Of a stretch of 64,000 nucleotides of DNA, positions 60,400-64,000 are shown piece after piece. The first letter of the stretch is position 1. Every line of letters starts with the position of its first letter. The position numbers and the translations under genes are program-made. The notes below the pieces were generated by a model. It worked only from the letters and a program-made list of their open reading frames with translations. It was not told the DNA's origin and did no database searches. The stretch spans positions 31,766,771-31,830,770 of the forward strand of contig CM066918.1 in the NCBI GenBank assembly GCA_033964015.1, in the 5' to 3' direction. The stretch is from Scolanthus callimorphus (lineage: Eukaryota; Cnidaria; Anthozoa; Actiniaria; Edwardsiidae).

Positions 60400-61012
60400 T
60401 GTCATAGAATGTTTTCTTAATTTGTCTATTTACTATTTAGTATATAAGAAATGAAAATATGAAATAAAAGAGGGGGTGCCCATGCTCGTTTAGAAACTGT
60501 GATGGCGCAAACATACGCGTTTCCCGGGAGTACTTGCCGACACAATGCGGGGTGTGGAAGGACTTGGGGTTCGCTAGTTTTAACCACTGCACCGTTGGGG
60601 ACGATTTACTGACCATTTATTAACGATTACAAGCGGTAAGAACTACACTGAAAATTAGATTAGCTAACATACAACTATTTCGAGATCATTGTTAAATACA
60701 AACACAGGAAATCACTGAAATCAGTATTCTACTTACAATTGATGCTTCTCTAAGATGTGAATAACTCCGATAACTCCGATTACTATATAGACTTGTAAAT
60801 AACTCCGAAAGCACAATAAGATTCAACCGTAAAACTCCGGTCTGTCTCATCTCTGTTGTGTGAGTCCTAAATTCCTATGTATCTAATGACACTGATACCT
60901 TTTAATCTACGCCAATCACGGACGCGTATATCATTATGTGTCACTTGATCTTAACAAAACAGTTTCTCCTTGCGAGTTCAAGTAAGTATTTACATAGACC
61001 CGTAAACTTCAC
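60400..61012. other. Gap between recombinase exon and BEL/Pao remnant; probably includes the BEL 3' LTR
   Basis: On the minus strand the BEL coding region is followed by a purine-rich GGGTGAGGAG just before TGTGAAGTTTACGG (about 61012), a plausible start of the 3' LTR. The far end of the LTR and its target duplication could not be fixed because the partner LTR is outside the window. Repeats of GTAAATAACTCCGA lie at 60760-60810. Confidence 0.4.
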
Positions 61013-61017
61013 ACTCC

Positions 61018-64000
61018 TCACCCAAGGGTCTCAAGGCCCTTGCTCCGAAGTCGTGCTTGCGTACTCTTCCCCTCGTCAGCTTGTTCTCCGGCTGGCATCA
61101 GCAAGACCAGTTCACAGACCGGGCGTAGCATCTTCTTCCTCACGCCGTCCTTAACGAGGAAGACTTCCGCCTTTCTGACGGAACCATCATCGCTCTTGAT
61201 CCCCTCTGCGATGCGACCCATTGACCAGTCGTTACGGTGTGCCTCCTTGTCGCGTACCAAGACTACATCTCCTGGCGCAAGGTTTCGTCGTTGTCGGTTC
61301 CACTTTGTCCTAGGCTGCAGCGATTGCAAATATTCCCGTCGCAATCTGAGCCAGAACTGGTCAGCGAGGTACTGGCTCTCCTCCAGCGACGGCGGGCGCA
61401 GACGTCTGCAGGAAGGAACTCTCCGGGTGGCGGTGCAACTGGGCGGCTTTTCATAGTCAGCAACATCGCTGGCGTCAATGGGCGCGGATCGTCTACATCG
61501 GTTGGTATGGCGGCGATTGGACGTCCGTTAACGATAGCTGTGACCTCTGCCATAAGGGTACGAGCAGCTCGTGCGTCAATCGGGGTCTCCTAACTCCATC
61601 AGTATCGCGTCCAATACGCGGCGGATGGTCCCGATTTGTCTTTCCCACACTCCTCCGAAGTGAGAGGCGTGCGGAGGGTTGAAGGTCCACTCACAACCCT
61701 GCTCTCTGACATACTTCTCTATTGCGTCTCGACCATTCTTTGCAGCGCTTGGTCGAGCTCCGTCTTCCCGCCTACGAAGTTTGTCCCGCAATCACATCTC
61801 ATCTTGGCGACAGGACCTCGAAGAGCGAAGAAGCGACGTAGTGCGCATATAAAGAACTGGCGTGCATGGACTCCGCAGCTCGATGTGCACTGCTCTGCTG
61901 CTGAGACACGTCAGAATCGCCCCCAACGCTTGGAATTTGCGGTTCCTCCCTTGTCTGTCGCGCGTTTGACTAGCCACAGCCCGAACACGTCGAACCCGAC
62001 GTTAGAGAAAGGCGGTGCTTCCTCTAGTCTGTCGCTTGGAAGGTCGGCCATCCACTGCTCCTGTAGGCGTCCGCGCAACTTCTTGCAAGTCACGCACGAG
62101 TGTAGCTCCTTCGCAAGTTCTCGGTGGCCTCCAACGATCCAATACCCTCCCTGACGAACGGCTCCGTGTGTCATTTGTCTCCTTGGTGATGGACGTGGTG
62201 ATGGAAGTGACGACTACAAGTTGGGACACGTGGTGGCCTTTAGGTAGAAGCACAGGGTGCATTTCTCCGTAGTCGATATCCGCGCGTCCAAGGCGCCCAC
62301 CTACCCTGATCACTCCGTTACTGTCGAGGAAGGGGTCTAGTCGATAGACCGGTGATTTCTTCAACGCTTCTTTACTCTCCTGCGTTGCTCTTCGGCGTCG
62401 GCGTGTGGCGTGCTCTTAAGAATATCGAGCTCGTGCTTGAAGTTGTCTTGTTGTACTGCGCGCAAGATTACTTGTTTGCTTGTGCTAGCTCGTCTGCGGT
62501 GGGCGGACGAAGTTTCCTAGCTGAGTTGTTACGAGGACCAACGATGGTGCGCTCTTTCCGACTTTTGAAATCCCTGATCTTTGCGATGAGTGCTGCGATT
62601 GCGCGCTGTAAGGAATTGAGACTTGAGAAGCGTGAAAACCTATCTGTGCCTAGACCTTCCTTTCTTCGGTTTAGCACGTCGGTGCGCGCCACTTTAATTT
62701 CCTTCCTCACCTTGGGGTCGTCGTGTGCGATAGGATACGGTACGTCGTTAGGCGTGGTATAATCGGCGAGCATTTTGAGAAAGTTTGGTCCCTCAACCAA
62801 TATGACTCCGTTAGGTCCTTGGCTCGTACTCCTCGTGTCGCCAGGTCGGCTGGGTTGTCGCTGGTTTGGACGTATCGCCACTGATCCGGGCTAGATAAGT
62901 GGCGTATGCTCTGCACGCGGTTTGCTACGTAGACGTAGAACCGCCTGCTCTCGTTTTTTATGTAGCCTAGCACTACCTTTGAATCTGTGTAGTAGGTTAC
63001 TTTATCGATGTTGATATTCCAGCTCTTTCATACCTTCTGAACGCCCTGTACGGAGAGCACGGCGCCACATAGCTCCAGTCTGGAATACTGGTCGGATTGA
63101 TTGGTGCGAGCTTTCCTTGTCCGTAGACAAACGACACGCTTACTTCATATTTCTCGTTTAGTAGGCGGAGGTAGATGGATGTGCCTATCGCATCTTGACT
63201 TGCATCGGAGAAGGCGTGCAACTCTGCTCTGGATACGCTGCCAAAGTCGTGTGCGGCTTATAGCACCTAGGGACTGAGACGCTCGGAGATCTTGGAGTGA
63301 TTCCTTCCAGGTCGCCCATCGCTCATCGTTGCGTCGGGAGAGATCGTCCCAGCCTAACGTCTTCTCACCTTTGTCTGTTTGCCATGGCTACGAGGTACTG
63401 TAATACCTTCCTCCCCTCTAGCATGACTGGTATTGCGAGGCCCAGGGGCGTAGATGGAGCTCACGATGGACAACACTCCTCTTCTCGTGAACGGTTTGTC
63501 TGGCAACGAAAATTGGAAAGTAAACTGTCTCTTTCGAGGTCCCAGTAACCTCCCAAGGATCGTGGGCGGGTAGACTGTCGCAGCTAAGGTCGAGATCGCG
63601 CATATCTTTAGCTCTATCGTCGTACGGGAAAGATTCCATTACTTCTTTAGAATTAGAGGCGATCTTGTGAGCCGCAGAGTACAAGTCGATAGGGTATCTT
63701 AGGTCTTCCTTACGAGATCTACTGCTTCCCTTGTAGTTGGTAGGGAATAAGTCCGACGTCAACGTAGAAGTTACGACAGACGAATGATTGCACCTTGCTG
63801 TTGCTGTTCTCCTCCTCGCCTTGGATTGCCGTTCCCTGAGGCCAAACGTGGCGACTGCGGGGCTTGGGCCATTTTCAAACAGATGGACGTTTCTTCGGTA
63901 TTCTATGATGTCCTTTTCGGGTCGTTATCTCGATACCCATAGAAAGCGAAGAAAGTCGCGATGCTTGCGATCGACGTGGAATGAGTGGAACATTTGTTCC
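61018..64000 (-). mobile_element. BEL/Pao LTR retrotransposon pol, decayed, running off the right edge
   Basis: Minus-strand pieces in order from the right edge: end of the reverse transcriptase (63762-63418), an RNase H-like part (HAFSDASQDAIG, 63221-62997), the connection region (TSDNPADLATRG, 62973-62707), the integrase zinc region (GGRLGRA, CVTCKKLRGR, 62364-61911), the integrase core (NPPHASHFGGVWER, 61791-61576) and the C-terminal domain typical of BEL/Pao (REYLQSLQPRTKW, PGDVVLVRD, 61344-61018). The fragments lie in different frames with stops between them, so no complete protein is possible. GC content is visibly higher than in the rest of the window, suggesting a separate origin or a younger insertion. 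Confidence 0.88.

Noticed and set aside
61040..62154. Plus-strand frames of 118-172 aa in the BEL region
   Set aside because: They are opposite-strand shadows of BEL/Pao pol fragments in GC-rich sequence. The minus-strand fragments carry the recognisable domains.

Overview
The window looks like repeat-rich, AT-rich nuclear DNA from an invertebrate animal, most likely an anthozoan cnidarian such as a stony coral or sea anemone. That assignment is inference. It rests on spliced genes with short exons and GT-AG introns, and on the mix of Tnp2-like transposases, BEN-domain genes, Gypsy, BEL/Pao, LINE and tyrosine-recombinase remnants and many fold-back MITEs. No prokaryotic, organellar or CRISPR features were seen. 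All gene models were built by reading splice sites and phases by eye. | Left third (1-19.1 kb): two genes lie head-to-head about 325 bp apart. The minus-strand gene (visible exons 244-7899, continuing off the left edge) has nine visible exons that join without a stop or frameshift into a Tnp2-like transposase protein of at least 791 aa. The plus-strand gene (8225-19109) has twenty exons that join into a protein of about 630 aa. Its order is: N-terminus with a Tudor-like patch, a basic/acidic linker, eleven tandem phase-1 microexons each ending in a MP(L/I)PRG-type motif, a short coiled coil, and a BEN-like C-terminal domain. Eight of the microexons sit in an almost perfect 320-322 bp exon-plus-intron tandem array. 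The introns carry several fold-back elements. | 19.1-26.3 kb holds fold-back MITEs, homopolymers, AT-rich palindromic sequence, direct repeats and a decayed LINE 3' end. | 26.3-43.4 kb is a plus-strand Tnp2/DUF4218-type transposase pseudogene split by later insertions: a 755-bp element with a 9-bp target duplication, a 1053-bp element with a 3-bp duplication, a complete but decayed Gypsy element (29301-34318, 5-bp duplication), a minus-strand gene of an unidentified family with a nonsense codon (35.3-37.9 kb), a 128-bp satellite packed with TGACGTCA palindromes (38.07-39.53 kb) and a perfect 77-bp-arm hairpin (40.3 kb). Removing the first two insertions at their duplications restores a plausible local reading frame. 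| 46.33-56.64 kb is a single long structure: an element of about 10.3 kb bounded by AACAATA and having inverted arms of about 1 kb or more, subterminal tandem repeats and repeated mini-hairpins. I found no gene of its own in it. Other elements (a LINE fragment, array-bearing MITEs) have inserted into it. | 57-64 kb carries a fold-back element, a tyrosine-recombinase exon (59565-60386, minus) and a decayed BEL/Pao retrotransposon running off the right edge (minus).
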